NCBI GenBank assembly: GCA_025355465.1
Contig: JANXZO010000004.1
Span: forward strand, 1 to 62,262
DNA length: 62,262 nt
Direction of reading: 5' to 3'
From: Bacteroidales bacterium
GTDB taxonomy: Bacteria; Bacteroidota; Bacteroidia; Bacteroidales; FEN-979
Position 1 is the first letter of the stretch. Every line of letters begins with the position of its first letter. Made by a program: the position numbers and the translations under genes. The notes under the pieces are model-generated. The model was not told the origin of the DNA and did no database searches. It worked only from the letters and a program-made list of their open reading frames with translations. Below are positions 39,748 through 49,287 of the stretch, piece after piece.

Positions 39748-42243
39748 TTAGTTTTCACCAAGCAGACTGAGGTGTTCCTCAAGTGCTGAAAGGTCTTTAA
39801 ACCTGACTTCACGTGCTTTTGATCCTTCAAACTGTCCAACGATTCCGGCTGCTTCAAGTTGGTCAATGATACGTCCTGCACGGTTATAACCCAGTTTCAG
39901 TTTCCGCTGGATCAGAGAGGTGGATCCATGCTGGTGCTGCACTACAAGTCTCGCCGCCTCAGCGAAGAATTCATCCTTCTCGTTAGGATCAAACTCTTTG
40001 GATGATGCCCCTGTTTCTTCATCATAGTATTCAGGCAGGGCATAGGCTTCAGGAAAACCGCGTTGTGAACCGATAAACTCTGTCACCTTTTCAATTTCAG
40101 GCGTGTCGACAAAGGCGCACTGCAACCTGATGAGGTCGCTTCCGGTTGAAAGCAGCATGTCGCCGCGTCCGATCAGCTGGTCAGCGCCGGAGGAGTCGAG
40201 GATGGTGCGCGAATCAATTTTGGAGATCACCCGGAATGCGATACGGGCAGGGAAGTTCGCCTTGATCGTACCGGTAATGATATTTACGCTGGGGCGCTGT
40301 GTAGCAATGATAAGGTGAATGCCTGTGGCCCGGGCGAGCTGGGCAAGACGTGTAAGCGGGGTCTCAATCTCCCGACCGGCTGTCATGATCAGGTCGGCAA
40401 ATTCATCGATAACGATGATGATGTAGGGAAGAAAATGGTGACCATCGTTGGGATTCAGTTTCCTTGAAAAGAATTTCTCATTATATTCTTTTATGTTCCT
40501 GACCTGGGCATCACGCAGGAGGTCATACCGGGTGTCCATCTCAATATTCAGTGAATTCAGGGTACGGATTACCTTTTTGGTATCAGTGATAATAGCCTCT
40601 TCTGCATCCGGTAGTTTGGCGAGAAAATGCCTTTCAATTTTTGTATAGAGGGTAAGTTCCACCTTCTTCGGATCGATCATTACGAATTTGATCTGTGAAG
40701 GATGCTTTTTGTAAAGCAGTGAGGTGATAATGGTGTTGAGTCCGACTGATTTCCCTTGTCCGGTAGCTCCAGCCATGAGCAGGTGAGGCATTTTGGCCAG
40801 GTCAGAGATATAGGTTTCGTTGGAGATGGTCTTTCCGAGAACAAACGGGAGTTCAAAAGTAGTGGATTTGAACTTGTCGGTACCGAGTAATGATTTAATT
40901 GAAACGATCTCCGGGTTCTGGTTAGGAACTTCTATTCCGATGGTCCCCTTTCCTGGAATCGGGGCGATGATGCGGATACCCATGGCTGCAAGGCTAAGTG
41001 CAATATCGTCTTCCAGGTTTTTAATGCGCGAAATGCGGATCCCGGCATCAGGGACAATCTCATACAGGGTGACTGCAGGTCCGATGGTGGCTTTGATTTT
41101 CTGGATACGGATATCGTAATTCGACAGGGTTTGAACGATCTTGTCCTTGTTGGCTTCGAGTTCCTCCTTTCTCACATTGAGCGATTCACCGCCGTAATCG
41201 GCAAGCAGGTCGAGGGGCGGAAATTTGTAATGGGAGAGATCCAGCGTAGGATCATAACGGGTTTCCAATGTCTGGTGGCCGGTGTTACCAGCGCCGGTAA
41301 TCTCTTCAACGGGGGTTTCAATCTGAAGTTCAATACCGGACGCAGGTTCTTCCTCTGGTTTTTTCACCGCCGGAATTTCAAGGTCTATTACATTATTCCC
41401 GGTGTTGGGTTCCTCCACTATTTCAACGCCTGCCGTATTTTCCAAGGGTTTGGGTTCCTCCATTAACTGGTTAAAGTCAACAACAGTTTCGGCAGGAATT
41501 TCAACCGGCATCTTCTTTTTTATCCAGCGGAAGGGGATGTTGAAGCTCAGAATCAGGAAAGCGAAAAGGAGGAAGCCAAGTAGCATACCCAGCCCGGAGG
41601 TGCCAAGAAATTCAATGAGCCAGAGGTTCATCTGGAACCCATAGACTCCGCTAAGCAGGTCATCACCTGGTACGAAAAGACCCAGTGTGATCGGAATCCA
41701 GATAATTCCGAAAAAGCAGTATTCCAGAGTTTTCCATACCGGGAATATCGCCAGGTGGAAAAACTGTTTCATGCCTGTATTGAAGCAAACAACGACAAAT
41801 AAAAATGATGCTACCCCAAACCATTTGGAGATAAATAGGTAACCGGTGAGCGCTCCCAACTTACCCATCCAGTTTTCGGCCGGTACCTTATTGTCGAAGA
41901 AAGCATTGACCGAAAAATGTTTGAAAACAGTGTCAGTGAAACTGAAATCTGCTTTCCAGGTTATCAGGTAGGAGGTGAATGAAAACAGAAGGTAGAAGGC
42001 AAACAGCAGATAAAAGAGACCTAAAACCCTGAATCGCTGCTCGGATTTCGCAATCTCCTGTTCGGATCTGACGCGCTTTACCGTTGGCGGTTTTACAGGT
42101 TTCTCCTTCTTTTCTTTCTCCTTCTTTTCCCTTGTTCTCTTTTCCTTTTTGTCGCTTGCCGGCAGACCTTCATCAGGGATATTCTCCGCGTTCTGATCGC
42201 CTTTAAAGGCGTTGGTTCTTAAAGGGTTATTTTGTTTTACCAT
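39748..42243 (-). CDS. ftsK: DNA translocase FtsK/SpoIIIE
   Basis: The 831-residue membrane motor clears chromosomal DNA from the division septum. A long basic N-terminus (KKEKRTREKKEKEKKEK) precedes four membrane helices (about residues 75-235). A Pro/Glu-rich linker (about 245-340) follows. The motor domain has Walker A MAGATGQGKSVGLN, Walker B IIVIDEFADLIM and the ATQRPSVNIITG segment. The C-terminal winged-helix gamma domain (STSLIQRKLKLGYNRAGRIIDQLEAAGIVG) reads KOPS-like sequences. The order ftsK, lolA-like, transketolase is in one direction. Confidence 0.95.
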   Translation of the reverse strand: MVKQNNPLRTNAFKGDQNAENIPDEGLPASDKKEKRTREKKEKEKKEKPVKPPTVKRVRSEQEIAKSEQRFRVLGLFYLLFAFYLLFSFTSYLITWKADFSFTDTVFKHFSVNAFFDNKVPAENWMGKLGALTGYLFISKWFGVASFLFVVVCFNTGMKQFFHLAIFPVWKTLEYCFFGIIWIPITLGLFVPGDDLLSGVYGFQMNLWLIEFLGTSGLGMLLGFLLFAFLILSFNIPFRWIKKKMPVEIPAETVVDFNQLMEEPKPLENTAGVEIVEEPNTGNNVIDLEIPAVKKPEEEPASGIELQIETPVEEITGAGNTGHQTLETRYDPTLDLSHYKFPPLDLLADYGGESLNVRKEELEANKDKIVQTLSNYDIRIQKIKATIGPAVTLYEIVPDAGIRISRIKNLEDDIALSLAAMGIRIIAPIPGKGTIGIEVPNQNPEIVSIKSLLGTDKFKSTTFELPFVLGKTISNETYISDLAKMPHLLMAGATGQGKSVGLNTIITSLLYKKHPSQIKFVMIDPKKVELTLYTKIERHFLAKLPDAEEAIITDTKKVIRTLNSLNIEMDTRYDLLRDAQVRNIKEYNEKFFSRKLNPNDGHHFLPYIIIVIDEFADLIMTAGREIETPLTRLAQLARATGIHLIIATQRPSVNIITGTIKANFPARIAFRVISKIDSRTILDSSGADQLIGRGDMLLSTGSDLIRLQCAFVDTPEIEKVTEFIGSQRGFPEAYALPEYYDEETGASSKEFDPNEKDEFFAEAARLVVQHQHGSTSLIQRKLKLGYNRAGRIIDQLEAAGIVGQFEGSKAREVRFKDLSALEEHLSLLGEN

Positions 42244-42249
42244 GAGGTG

Positions 42250-42933
42250 CTATTCCATTCCACCACCAAACTTGCTTCTCAGTTCCTCTTTCGTGGTTAA
42301 CGTATAATCGGCAGGGATTTCGAACTCTTTGGCCGGGATATTCTTTTTTTCAACAGTGGAAGCCGTGAATTTCATGCTGATCTGGGGCGTTACCATTGAA
42401 AATTCAAGCAGGGCGCCATCAATATCCTTGTAAAGAGGGTTGTCGAAGTTTGCCAGTTTTGAACCGAGTTCGCTACAATAATACACCTCGAAGGTAATTT
42501 TTTTTCCGTCATCATCCGAGGTCACGATGGCCTTTTTGCAGGTATAACCGGCAATCATGCGAGACTCACTGGTGAGTTCCACTGTCGATTTGGGTTCCTT
42601 GGAATTTTCCTTTTCAATCTCTTCAGCAGACTGCTTGATTGCGTATTTCTGTCCCATCATATTGATAAGGGCTACTTTACTTTTTTCAGTGTAATCCGAA
42701 ATTTCCACCTGGCTTCCCATGTTGGTTTGATATTCGGTTTTCGCCTTGTTACCTTTGATCATCACCGTGACGATCTTCGGAAACATGGCCAGCTGACTTT
42801 CAGTAAATTTGCTGTCGGGATAGGAAATTTTATACGTGATAACGCCTTCAAAAGGCTTGCCTGCAAATGTGTTATTGGCAGTTAGGATGACTGTACAGAC
42901 TACAGCCGCGAAAAACAGGATAAATTTTTTCAT
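42250..42933 (-). CDS. Secreted DUF4412/GLPGLI-like protein
   Basis: The 227-residue product has a signal peptide (KKFILFFAAVVCTVILTANNTFA). Its body begins FEGVITYKISYPDSKF, and GYTCKKAIVTSDDDGKKITFEVYYC is typical of DUF4412/GLPGLI-type proteins of Bacteroidota. The function of the family is unknown; it is probably periplasmic or outer-membrane associated. It lies 6 bases upstream of ftsK in the same direction, so co-transcription is likely. Confidence 0.75.
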   Translation of the reverse strand: MKKFILFFAAVVCTVILTANNTFAGKPFEGVITYKISYPDSKFTESQLAMFPKIVTVMIKGNKAKTEYQTNMGSQVEISDYTEKSKVALINMMGQKYAIKQSAEEIEKENSKEPKSTVELTSESRMIAGYTCKKAIVTSDDDGKKITFEVYYCSELGSKLANFDNPLYKDIDGALLEFSMVTPQISMKFTASTVEKKNIPAKEFEIPADYTLTTKEELRSKFGGGME

Positions 42934-43005
42934 GGGCGATGGTTAGTGACTTATTAAATAATTTGTTGTTGGGGTTAAAAGCCGGCAGAACCCAGACAAA
43001 TTTAA

Positions 43006-44520
43006 CTATTTTACAATTCTCAGTAACTTGCTCCAGCGTATTTTTCCATCAAAAAGCGACTTGTTTGGATCCAGCGAGAGCCATACGAACACTGCTTTAC
43101 CGACTACATGATCTTCGGGTACAAAACCCCAGTAGCGGGAGTCGGCTGAATTGTGACGGTTGTCGCCCATCATCCAGTAATAGTTCATTTTGAAGGTGTA
43201 GCTGTCAGCTTCTTTTCCGTTAATGAAAAATTTTCCATTGCTTATTGCCAGCTTGTTTCCTTCAAACACGGTAATAATTCGTTTGTAGAAGTTGATGTTC
43301 TCCATGGTTAATTTAACGGTTGCTCCGGCTTTTGGCACCCATACCGGTCCGAAGTTGTCTACATTCCATGGGTGGAGCGAATCGAATGGGAAGATGTCCG
43401 CGTCCCAGGCGCCTTTGGGTTTGACGATGGGTTCGATGGAAACCACATTGGAATATTGCTTCAGTTTGCCGGCAGCGGCTTCTGAGAGGGTAAGCTCGTA
43501 AGTTCCATTGTTATCTGTGGCAATGTTTTCAGTAATATCAATCTTTTCCAGATTTTTCTGGTTGATGGGACTTCCGTCGGTTTTGACAAGATACTTGAAC
43601 TGCCGGTTTCCTGGATTCTGTTCTTCCTTGCCATTGATAAAAACTTTCCTGTCGATGATCTGTATAGTATCGCCTGCAATTCCGATACAGCGCTTGATGA
43701 AGTTTTCGCGTTTGTCGGGCGGCCTGGCTATGATGTCCCCAAAATATTGCTTGTTATTCCACACGGCATCGCGGCCAAACTGGCGCAGAAGCTGGTAGTA
43801 ACTGATGTTGCTCTGAAACTTTGTGCTGAGCGTATCACCATCCGGATAATTGAAAACAACAACGTCCATATTTCTTACCGGCGAAAGTCCGGGAAAACGG
43901 TAATAGGGGAGGTTGATCCACTCAAGGTAAGATTTGGTGCTCTCTGTAAGCGGCAGAGTATGGTGCACAAAGGGGAATGAGAGCGGAGTGTTGGGAACTT
44001 TAGGTCCGTAACTTAATTTGCTCACAAAAAGGTAATCCCCAACCAAAAGGGTCTTCTCCATGGAAGAAGTCGGAATGGTATATGCTTCAATCAGAAAGAT
44101 GCGGATAATGCTGGCGGCGATAACGGCAAAGATGATGGCGTCAACCCATTCGCGGGTGGCCGACTTTATTACAGGTGGCTGTTTTGTGGGATCGGCATAT
44201 TTTTCCTTCGGAGAGAATGCGAGATAGGGAAGATAGAAAAACGGAAAAAGGACGCCCAGCGCCTGGTCTAACAATCCATGCTTTTTAAAACATTTCAAAA
44301 CTTCAACGATCATCAGGAGGATAACGAAGACGTTTATGAAGGGGACAAGCAGGAAGATGTACCACCAGAGGGGCTTTTTAATGATCCGGAGCCAGATATA
44401 AAAATTGTAAAAGGGTATCAGTACTTTCCATCCCTGCTCACCGGCTTTGGTAAATACTCCCCATAACCCTGCCATGGTGAGCAATACAAAGAGTAGGGTA
44501 ACAATCATATAAATGTTCAT
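43006..44520 (-). CDS. lepB: Signal peptidase I with N-terminal membrane extension
   Basis: The 504-residue membrane protease of family S26 removes signal peptides. Residues 1-105 form a DUF5684-like multi-helix region (YMIVTLLFVLLTMAGLWGVF, WYIFLLVPFINVFVILLMIV, LGVLFPFFYLPYLA). A further helix (AIIFAVIAASIIRIFLIEAY) precedes the catalytic Ser in TIPTSSMEKTLLVGDYLFV. The catalytic Lys is in NFIKRCIGIAGDTI, and the C-terminal box is YYWMMGDNRHNSADSRYWGFV. The large insertion between box D and box E is usual in Bacteroidota. It follows dapB by 49 bases. Confidence 0.95.
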   Translation of the reverse strand: MNIYMIVTLLFVLLTMAGLWGVFTKAGEQGWKVLIPFYNFYIWLRIIKKPLWWYIFLLVPFINVFVILLMIVEVLKCFKKHGLLDQALGVLFPFFYLPYLAFSPKEKYADPTKQPPVIKSATREWVDAIIFAVIAASIIRIFLIEAYTIPTSSMEKTLLVGDYLFVSKLSYGPKVPNTPLSFPFVHHTLPLTESTKSYLEWINLPYYRFPGLSPVRNMDVVVFNYPDGDTLSTKFQSNISYYQLLRQFGRDAVWNNKQYFGDIIARPPDKRENFIKRCIGIAGDTIQIIDRKVFINGKEEQNPGNRQFKYLVKTDGSPINQKNLEKIDITENIATDNNGTYELTLSEAAAGKLKQYSNVVSIEPIVKPKGAWDADIFPFDSLHPWNVDNFGPVWVPKAGATVKLTMENINFYKRIITVFEGNKLAISNGKFFINGKEADSYTFKMNYYWMMGDNRHNSADSRYWGFVPEDHVVGKAVFVWLSLDPNKSLFDGKIRWSKLLRIVK

Positions 44521-44569
44521 ACGCGCTGTTTGTGTGTGATAGTCAAACGAAAAATATTCGGTTTTCTTA

Positions 44570-45304
44570 TTACCAGTTGGTTATTTTTTCGGAGGAGAGA
44601 AGGTCTTTCATTTCAAAATATCCTTTTCGCCCCGGGAGCCACTCGGCAGCCATGACAGCGCCCAACGCAAATCCCTTGCGGCTCTTCGCAGAATGTAAGA
44701 TCGATATGCTGTCGTCTTCGGATTCATATTTCACCTGGTGGGTGCCGGGAACATTCTCGGTACGGTACGATTTTATACTCAGCTCCTCGGGGTTTTCCAC
44801 AGGCTCATTCACCCATTTCTCCTTTCGCTCCGAGTTCCTGATGATGTCGTTGGCCAAAACTATGGCAGTGCCGCTGGGAGCATCCTGTTTATGAATATGA
44901 TGGGTCTCTTCGATCGAGATCTCGTAATCGCCCCATCGCGACATCAGTCTGGCAAGGTACCTGTTGAGTTCAAAAAAGAGATTCACACCTACACTGAAAT
45001 TCGGTGAATAGAACAATGTCTGGTTCCGCTCAGCGCAATCCTGTTGTATTTTTTCGTTTTCCTCATGCCAGCCGGTAGTTCCGGTTACGATGGGTAGTCC
45101 TGCATCAAAACAGTGGTAAATGTTATCGACAATGCTGTCGGGCGTTGAAAAATCGATGGCCACATCTGCCTCATTCAGCCGGTGCCCGTCCCGTTCCCAG
45201 TCCTCCAGGTGATTGATAACAAGTACAATTACATGACCTCGTTTGATGGCCAGCTTTTCAATTTCCTGTCCCATCTTACCATATCCCAAAAGCGCTATTT
45301 TCAT
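44570..45304 (-). CDS. dapB: 4-hydroxy-tetrahydrodipicolinate reductase
   Basis: DapB catalyses the NAD(P)H-dependent second step of the lysine/diaminopimelate branch. The 244-residue product has the Rossmann motif IALLGYGKMGQEI and GTTGWHEENEKI. The catalytic and substrate region is ISIEETHHIHKQDAPSGTA, with His-His and Lys. It ends in MAAEWLPGRKGYFEMKDLL. The length is slightly shorter than in E. coli, as usual for Bacteroidota. It is in the parA-parB-DUF5683-dapB-lepB run. Confidence 0.96.
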   Translation of the reverse strand: MKIALLGYGKMGQEIEKLAIKRGHVIVLVINHLEDWERDGHRLNEADVAIDFSTPDSIVDNIYHCFDAGLPIVTGTTGWHEENEKIQQDCAERNQTLFYSPNFSVGVNLFFELNRYLARLMSRWGDYEISIEETHHIHKQDAPSGTAIVLANDIIRNSERKEKWVNEPVENPEELSIKSYRTENVPGTHQVKYESEDDSISILHSAKSRKGFALGAVMAAEWLPGRKGYFEMKDLLSSEKITNW

Positions 45305-45323
45305 AAAGGCACGATGATTATTA

Positions 45324-45893
45324 TTAGAAATTCAGACTTAGTTTGATACCTGCTGAAGTTTGATTGTTGTAGCCAAACGACTGAAATGATGGTCCCAATT
45401 TCACTGCCAGGCGATCGGAAATGTTAAAAGTTGAAAGATGTGCGTCCACTGTGGCATCAAGAATTTGCAATGCATACCAAACCGCTGTGATCAGGCAGCT
45501 GATCTCCAGGTTTCGCTGGTAATATTCGCGGGCTGATAACAGTTCATCTTTTGTGTATTTCGATGTCAGGTAAGCATAATTCCCGTTTATGCTGCCGCCC
45601 ACTGATTCGATATAGGCGCATTTGAAGTTGAGGTATTCGGTGGCATTGAAAATGATAAAGTAGGTCATGATGCCCAGTCCGGCGTAAACGACCGGGATCT
45701 TCCAATATTTTCGGTTGTACAGTTGTCCCAGTCCGGGAAGGCATGCCGACATGATGGTGGCCTTGGTGGGGGAGTGTTCTTTTTCCCGGATCGAGTCGGC
45801 CAGTTCAATGATGGTGGTATCAGCCTGTGCATGACTCTTCACAGGAAAAAGGAAAAGTGCTGTGAGGAAGAACAGGGGAAGGAGGTGCTTCAT
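45324..45893 (-). CDS. DUF5683-domain membrane protein
   Basis: The 189-residue product has a signal peptide (LLPLFFLTALFLFPVKSHA) and a DUF5683 body: SACLPGLGQLYNRKYWKIPVVYAGLGIMTY broken into a loop and a membrane helix, then FNATEYLNFKCAY, and a second helix around LEISCLITAVWYALQILDATVDAHL. The family is widespread in Bacteroidota with no known function. It starts one base before parB's stop region and is co-transcribed with parB and dapB. Confidence 0.85.
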   Translation of the reverse strand: MKHLLPLFFLTALFLFPVKSHAQADTTIIELADSIREKEHSPTKATIMSACLPGLGQLYNRKYWKIPVVYAGLGIMTYFIIFNATEYLNFKCAYIESVGGSINGNYAYLTSKYTKDELLSAREYYQRNLEISCLITAVWYALQILDATVDAHLSTFNISDRLAVKLGPSFQSFGYNNQTSAGIKLSLNF

Positions 45894-46787
45894 TTAGGAT
45901 TCAAATTTGGAAAGTATCCTTTCGAAATCCTCGTCAGATTTGAAATTGATCACGATACTGCCTTTCCCTTTGCTGTTGACCTTTACCTCAACAGGACATT
46001 GAAGCCGGGCACTCAGCTGCGATTTGGCCTTTTCGAGATGAAGCGGCAGTTTTCCGGGCAGTGGAGACGGTTTGACGTTTTTTGGAAACAGCTGTTCACG
46101 AACCATCTCTTCAACCTGGCGCACAGAGAGTTTTTGCTCGAGTATACGTTGCAGGATCAACAGTTGTGATTTTTCATCATTCACGTTGATAATGGCCCGT
46201 GCATGGCCCATGGTGATCAATGTATCACGCACCGCCAGCTGGATCTCGCCCGGAAGTTTAAGCAACCGGATGTAGTTGGCAACGGTAGAACGGTCTTTGC
46301 CAACTTTCTGACTGAGTTCTTCCTGTTTGATCTTGCACTCTTCAAGCAGCCGTTGGAAACTGATGGCGATTTCGAGCGGGTTGAGCTCTGCCCGCTGAAT
46401 GTTTTCCACAAGTGCCATTTCCAGCATCTGCTCGTCGTTCGCCAGTCTCACATAGGCTGGCACCTCGGTAAGACCTGCTATTTTTGATGCTTTCAAACGG
46501 CGTTCTCCGGCAATAATCTGGTATTTGTTGTGGCTCAGTTTCCTGATGGTAAGCGGCTGAATAATGCCTTGTTGCTGGATCGAAATTGCCAGTTCCGCGA
46601 GTTCCGGTTCGCTGAAATGGGTTCTGGGTTGAAATGGGTTTGGCTCGATCTGAGCGATCGGGATATGGGTTATGGAACCGGCCGGATAATCTGACGATAT
46701 CTCATAAGAACTTTGGGTCTCCGGATTGTCGAGCAGGGCGCTCAGTCCACGTCCCAGGGCTTTTTTTTTGCCTTGAATATCAGACAT
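45894..46787 (-). CDS. parB: Chromosome-partitioning protein ParB
   Basis: The 297-residue ParB/Spo0J CTPase binds parS and loads onto the origin region. It has the N-terminal GKKKALGRGLSALLD motif, the CTP-binding and arginine-patch segment NPFQPRTHFSEPELAELAISI with YQIIAGERRLKASKIAG, and a helix-turn-helix (LSQKVGKDRSTVANYIRLLKLP). A C-terminal dimerisation domain follows. The ATG at 46787 overlaps parA by 8 bases; an upstream TTG form is rejected. No parS site was spotted in the window. Confidence 0.95.
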   Translation of the reverse strand: MSDIQGKKKALGRGLSALLDNPETQSSYEISSDYPAGSITHIPIAQIEPNPFQPRTHFSEPELAELAISIQQQGIIQPLTIRKLSHNKYQIIAGERRLKASKIAGLTEVPAYVRLANDEQMLEMALVENIQRAELNPLEIAISFQRLLEECKIKQEELSQKVGKDRSTVANYIRLLKLPGEIQLAVRDTLITMGHARAIINVNDEKSQLLILQRILEQKLSVRQVEEMVREQLFPKNVKPSPLPGKLPLHLEKAKSQLSARLQCPVEVKVNSKGKGSIVINFKSDEDFERILSKFES

Positions 46788-47583
46788 TGATCTCTTTTTC
46801 TGCGTTGGTAAGCTTGGTAAGGTCGTTCTTCTGTAAAATCTCACGGGCAAAATTAAGATAGTTGATCGCCCCTGTGCTGTTGATGTCGTGCATCATAATG
46901 CTGATACCGAAACTCGGAGCTTCGCTCAGCTTGGTATTTCGGTTGATAATGGTACGGAACACCATCTGCTGAAAATGCGTCTTCACTTCATCTACAACCT
47001 GCTTCGCAAGGTTTAGGCGGTTGTCGTACATGGTAAGCAGGATCCCTTCAATGTCGAGTGCGGGATTCAGCCTGGTTTGTACAATTTTAATGGTGTTTAA
47101 CAGTTTACCCAGCCCTTCCAGCGCAAAATACTCACATTGCACCGGGATGATGACCGAATCGGCCGCCGTTAGCGAATTCACCGTGATGAGTCCGAGTGAA
47201 GGAGAACAGTCGATGATGATGAAATCGTAGTTGTCCCGGATCATACTGATCACTTTCCGCATCATCTTTTCGCGGTTGGGAAGGTTTATCATTTCGATTT
47301 CGGCGCCAACAAGGTCGATATGGGCTGGCAGGAGATCAAGAAAAGGGGTGGTCGTGTTCAGTATGATGTTTTTGGGGTCAACGTCGTCGATGATGCACTC
47401 ATAAATGCTGGTTTTGATGTTGCGCGGATCGAAACCCACACCCGACGTAGAATTGGCCTGGGGATCCGCATCAATGATCAGCGTCTTATGTTCCAGAACA
47501 GCGAGACCTGCGGCCAGGTTTATCGCCGTGGTGGTTTTTCCGACTCCACCTTTTTGATTAGCTATTGCAATTACTTTCCCCAT
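46780..47583 (-). CDS. parA: Chromosome-partitioning ATPase ParA
   Basis: The 267-residue deviant-Walker ATPase has KGGVGKTTTAINLAAGLA at the N-terminus, then DADPQANSTSGVG, the Walker B region IIIDCSPSLGLIT and PVQCEYFALEGLGKLL. It forms gradients on the nucleoid that move ParB-parS complexes. The ATG at 47583 is used; a GTG form 7 codons upstream lacks support. It is the first gene of the parA-parB-DUF5683-dapB-lepB run. Confidence 0.96.
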   Translation of the reverse strand: MGKVIAIANQKGGVGKTTTAINLAAGLAVLEHKTLIIDADPQANSTSGVGFDPRNIKTSIYECIIDDVDPKNIILNTTTPFLDLLPAHIDLVGAEIEMINLPNREKMMRKVISMIRDNYDFIIIDCSPSLGLITVNSLTAADSVIIPVQCEYFALEGLGKLLNTIKIVQTRLNPALDIEGILLTMYDNRLNLAKQVVDEVKTHFQQMVFRTIINRNTKLSEAPSFGISIMMHDINSTGAINYLNFAREILQKNDLTKLTNAEKEINV

Positions 47584-47697
47584 GCTGCTTTTATTCAAGG
47601 CCACAAAAATACACCGAAATAACGATCCCGTAAAGAATGTTGAAAAGTTTTAAAAATAATCAAACCCCAGGGAGCAGGGGCTTGAAAAGCGGGAGGG

Positions 47698-48120
47698 CTA
47701 CTTTATTTCACCTTCCGAGATGAGATCTTCGAATTCGAGGGATGAATGAACAACTTTAACCTCTTTGTCATCGAAATCGCAGGCAGGAACTGCATCTGCT
47801 TCTGCCCGGAGCGGAGCCTGACCAGTCTTGATAAACTCAATGGCATCGCTCAATCCATTGCTGAATTTCTCGAAGTCTTCCTTATACAGGAAAAGTTTAT
47901 GCTTTTCGTAAAAAAACTTTCCCTGTTCGTTGTTAAATCTGCGTTTACTTTCTGTGATGGTAAGATAAAATTCTTCACCTACCGTAGCTTTTACATCGAA
48001 AAAGTAGGTTCTTTTGCCTGCCCTTATGGCACGTGAAAAAATTTCCCCCCGTTCTTTTTCCTGTTTTTCAGTATCTTCCATTTCCAAGTAGTGATTGTTT
48101 TGTGGAATAAAATCCATCAT
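47698..48120 (-). CDS. DUF3276/PUR-alpha-like nucleic-acid-binding protein
   Basis: The 140-residue product has one PUR-type repeat: EIFSRAIRAGKRTYFFDVKA, then EEFYLTITESKRRF and KLFLYKEDFEKFSNGLSDAI. The tail is acidic. PUR-alpha-like bacterial proteins bind single-stranded DNA or RNA; the physiological role in Bacteroidota is unknown. The start may lie at a later Met (residue 14) since the first 13 residues are not conserved-looking. It is divergent from nusB, with a good promoter at 48132-48161. Confidence 0.88.
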   Translation of the reverse strand: MMDFIPQNNHYLEMEDTEKQEKERGEIFSRAIRAGKRTYFFDVKATVGEEFYLTITESKRRFNNEQGKFFYEKHKLFLYKEDFEKFSNGLSDAIEFIKTGQAPLRAEADAVPACDFDDKEVKVVHSSLEFEDLISEGEIK

Positions 48121-48131
48121 TTCGCTGAACG

Positions 48132-48161
48132 CAAAAATAAAAATATTATTTGAAAACCAAA
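48132..48161 (-). promoter_or_regulatory. Promoter of the DUF3276 gene
   Basis: On the minus strand, TTTG (48161-48158) is followed by an 18-nt spacer and TATTTTTG (48139-48132). Confidence 0.6.
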
Positions 48162-48179
48162 TTTTATTTCTGAATTCCG

Positions 48180-48187
48180 TAGCTTTG
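48180..48187 (+). promoter_or_regulatory. -7 box of nusB (TAGCTTTG)
   Basis: It matches TAnnTTTG about 50 bases before the nusB start. No good -33 TTTG is at standard spacing. Confidence 0.5.
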
Positions 48188-48235
48188 CAGCCCTTTTAAC
48201 GAATCATCTACCATGTTCTTTTTCATACGATCCAT

Positions 48236-49198
48236 ATGTTAGGCAGACGTCATTTCCGGATTAAAGTATTACAGTCCCTGTACGCCTATTTCCAGGGCGG
48301 GGAGGCCAGGCTGGAAGTGGCAGAGAAGAACCTGCTGCTAAGCATCGATAAAGTTTACGAATTATATTTCCTGCAACTCTCATTTCTGCTTGAGGTCATC
48401 CATTTTTATAAGTTCAGGATGGAGGAATCTAAAGGCAAATTTTACCCCACCGATGAGGAGTTAAACCCAAATCAGAAACTTCTTGAAAACAAGGTGATTG
48501 TCAAACTTCAGCAGAACCAGGAACTGGCCGCCATGGTTGCACGGTACAAAATTTCCTGGACCGAGGAGCAGGAGATGGTGCGAAAGATCCAGCAAAAGCT
48601 AAAAACCAGCAAGGATCTTGCGGAATACCTCAATTCCGGTGTTGATTCCTTCGAGGAGGATCAGGAGTTTGTAGGAAAACTGTTCCGTAAGTTCATTGCC
48701 AAGTCGGGCGATCTTGAGTACTATTGCGAAGAACGAAGCATCCACTGGGCCGATGATTATGATGTTGCTGCTGTTTTTGTGCTTAAGACCATCAAACTGA
48801 TAACTGAACAGTTCCAGGAACGCGATTCCCTGCCGGCGCTTTTAACAAGGGATTCAAATTCCGATGCCGCCGACGACCGTCGTTTCCTGCTTGACCTTTT
48901 TCGGAAAACATTGAACCACAGCGAAGAGTTTGAGAAACTTATCGATACACGTACCCAAAACTGGGAGTTGGAAAGAATTGCCCTCACCGACATCATCCTC
49001 ATCAAAATGGCCCTTACTGAATTTCTGCACTTTTCACAGATCCCGGTAAAGGTAACGCTGAATGAATATATCGAAATTTCGAAAGAGTTCAGCTCGGTGA
49101 AAAGCAAATCATTTATCAACGGTATCCTCGATAAGCTGGTGACAGATCTTACGGAAAAAAAGAAAATAAAAAAGACAGGCCGGGGGTTAATGACCTGA
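48236..49198 (+). CDS. nusB: Transcription antitermination protein NusB (long Bacteroidota form)
   Basis: NusB binds boxA of rRNA leaders with NusE to prevent premature termination. The 320-residue product is about twice the E. coli length, normal for Bacteroidota. It has a short LGRRHFRIKVLQSLYAYFQ start, then a long helical insertion. The recognisable C-terminal half has NWELERIALTDIILIKMALTEF, IPVKVTLNEYIEISKEFSS and KSFINGILDKL. The C-terminus is lysine-rich. It is followed by porQ in the same direction. Confidence 0.93.
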   Translation: MLGRRHFRIKVLQSLYAYFQGGEARLEVAEKNLLLSIDKVYELYFLQLSFLLEVIHFYKFRMEESKGKFYPTDEELNPNQKLLENKVIVKLQQNQELAAMVARYKISWTEEQEMVRKIQQKLKTSKDLAEYLNSGVDSFEEDQEFVGKLFRKFIAKSGDLEYYCEERSIHWADDYDVAAVFVLKTIKLITEQFQERDSLPALLTRDSNSDAADDRRFLLDLFRKTLNHSEEFEKLIDTRTQNWELERIALTDIILIKMALTEFLHFSQIPVKVTLNEYIEISKEFSSVKSKSFINGILDKLVTDLTEKKKIKKTGRGLMT

Positions 49199-49287
49199 CC
49201 ATTTTCTGCCTGCTGAAGGAATCTTACGGCGGGTAAAATAATTTGAGTGTACATACGTTTATAGAAGATCAAACCAAAAGCGAGATT

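Noticed and set aside
45894-47583. A parS site near parAB marking the replication origin
   Set aside because: I found no sequence close to TGTTTCACGTGAAACA in the region by eye.
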